A stretch of 12,772 bases of DNA, taken from positions 1 through 12,772 of the forward strand of contig JAAVHU010000006.1 in NCBI GenBank assembly GCA_014799585.1, read 5' to 3'. Below the pieces are notes generated by a model. That model saw only the letters and a program-made list of their open reading frames with translations, ran no database searches and was not told where the DNA came from. A program made the translations under genes and the position numbers. The stretch's first letter is position 1; each line of letters opens with the position of its first letter. The DNA is from Clostridiales bacterium (GTDB lineage: Bacteria; Bacillota; Clostridia; Oscillospirales; Acutalibacteraceae). Positions 12,731-12,772 of this stretch are shown here, piece by piece.

Positions 12731-12772
12731 TTAAGAAATATGTATTTCAGTTGTTGAAGTCTTTTTTTCTTC
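12731..12772 (-). CDS. Possible C-terminal tail of a convergent gene
   Basis: On the minus strand the window edge is in an open frame of 13 codons (EEKKTSTTEIHIS) ending at TAA 12731-12733, ten bases from a hairpin that would also terminate in this direction. A Lys/Glu tail before a bidirectional terminator is what a convergent gene end looks like, but the stretch is too short to identify. Confidence 0.3.
   Translation of the reverse strand, partial: EEKKTSTTEIHIS

Noticed and set aside
1..12772. CRISPR arrays, tRNA or rRNA genes, transposase genes, terminal inverted repeats, phage genes
   Set aside because: No regularly spaced repeats, cloverleaf sequence, transposase motifs or flanking repeats were seen on either strand.

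Overview
The window looks like a chromosomal stretch of a low-GC Gram-positive anaerobe of the class Clostridia, probably a gut or rumen commensal. The reasons are A+T-rich DNA, strong AAGGAGG-type ribosome binding sites, short intergenic gaps closed by A/T-flanked intrinsic hairpins, and the gene set: GPH sugar symporters, a GH127 glycosidase, a MocR regulator beside a pyridoxal kinase, and an ECF transporter S component. The species cannot be named from the sequence. No rRNA, tRNA, CRISPR array, insertion sequence or phage gene was seen. No gene-free stretch exceeds about 200 bases.

Layout. (1) 1-2260, minus strand: the N-terminal 753 codons of a very large family 2 glycosyltransferase that runs off the left edge, with its own strong promoter. 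(2) 2465-5511, plus strand: two consecutive GPH/MelB-type symporters, each with its own promoter and a strong terminator. (3) 5652-6866, plus strand: a membrane-anchored XRE-type regulator with a large extracytoplasmic domain. (4) 6913-8832, minus strand: a GH127 beta-L-arabinofuranosidase with all catalytic and zinc residues, convergent with the XRE gene and sharing a bidirectional terminator with it. (5) 8892-9191, minus strand: a 99-residue two-helix membrane protein. (6) 9356-10624, minus strand: a MocR/PdxR-like regulator. (7) 10721-12680, plus strand: a pyridoxal kinase overlapping an ECF S component, which is joined in frame to a small radical SAM enzyme. A strong terminator follows, and possibly the tail of a convergent gene at the right edge.

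Two functional themes stand out. The first is sugar use: two cation-coupled symporters near a cytoplasmic GH127 suggest uptake of arabinose-containing oligosaccharides followed by intracellular cleavage. The link rests on proximity, because the genes are in separate transcription units. The second is vitamin B6 salvage: regulator, kinase and S component form a classic divergent PdxR-type locus.

The B6 locus holds the most unusual features. The regulator has Asn where MocR proteins carry the PLP-binding lysine. The S component is fused to a TatD-associated-type radical SAM protein, while a strong ribosome binding site and ATG are kept at the junction. The divergent promoters share overlapping -10 boxes, and only the regulator side has a recognisable -35 box.
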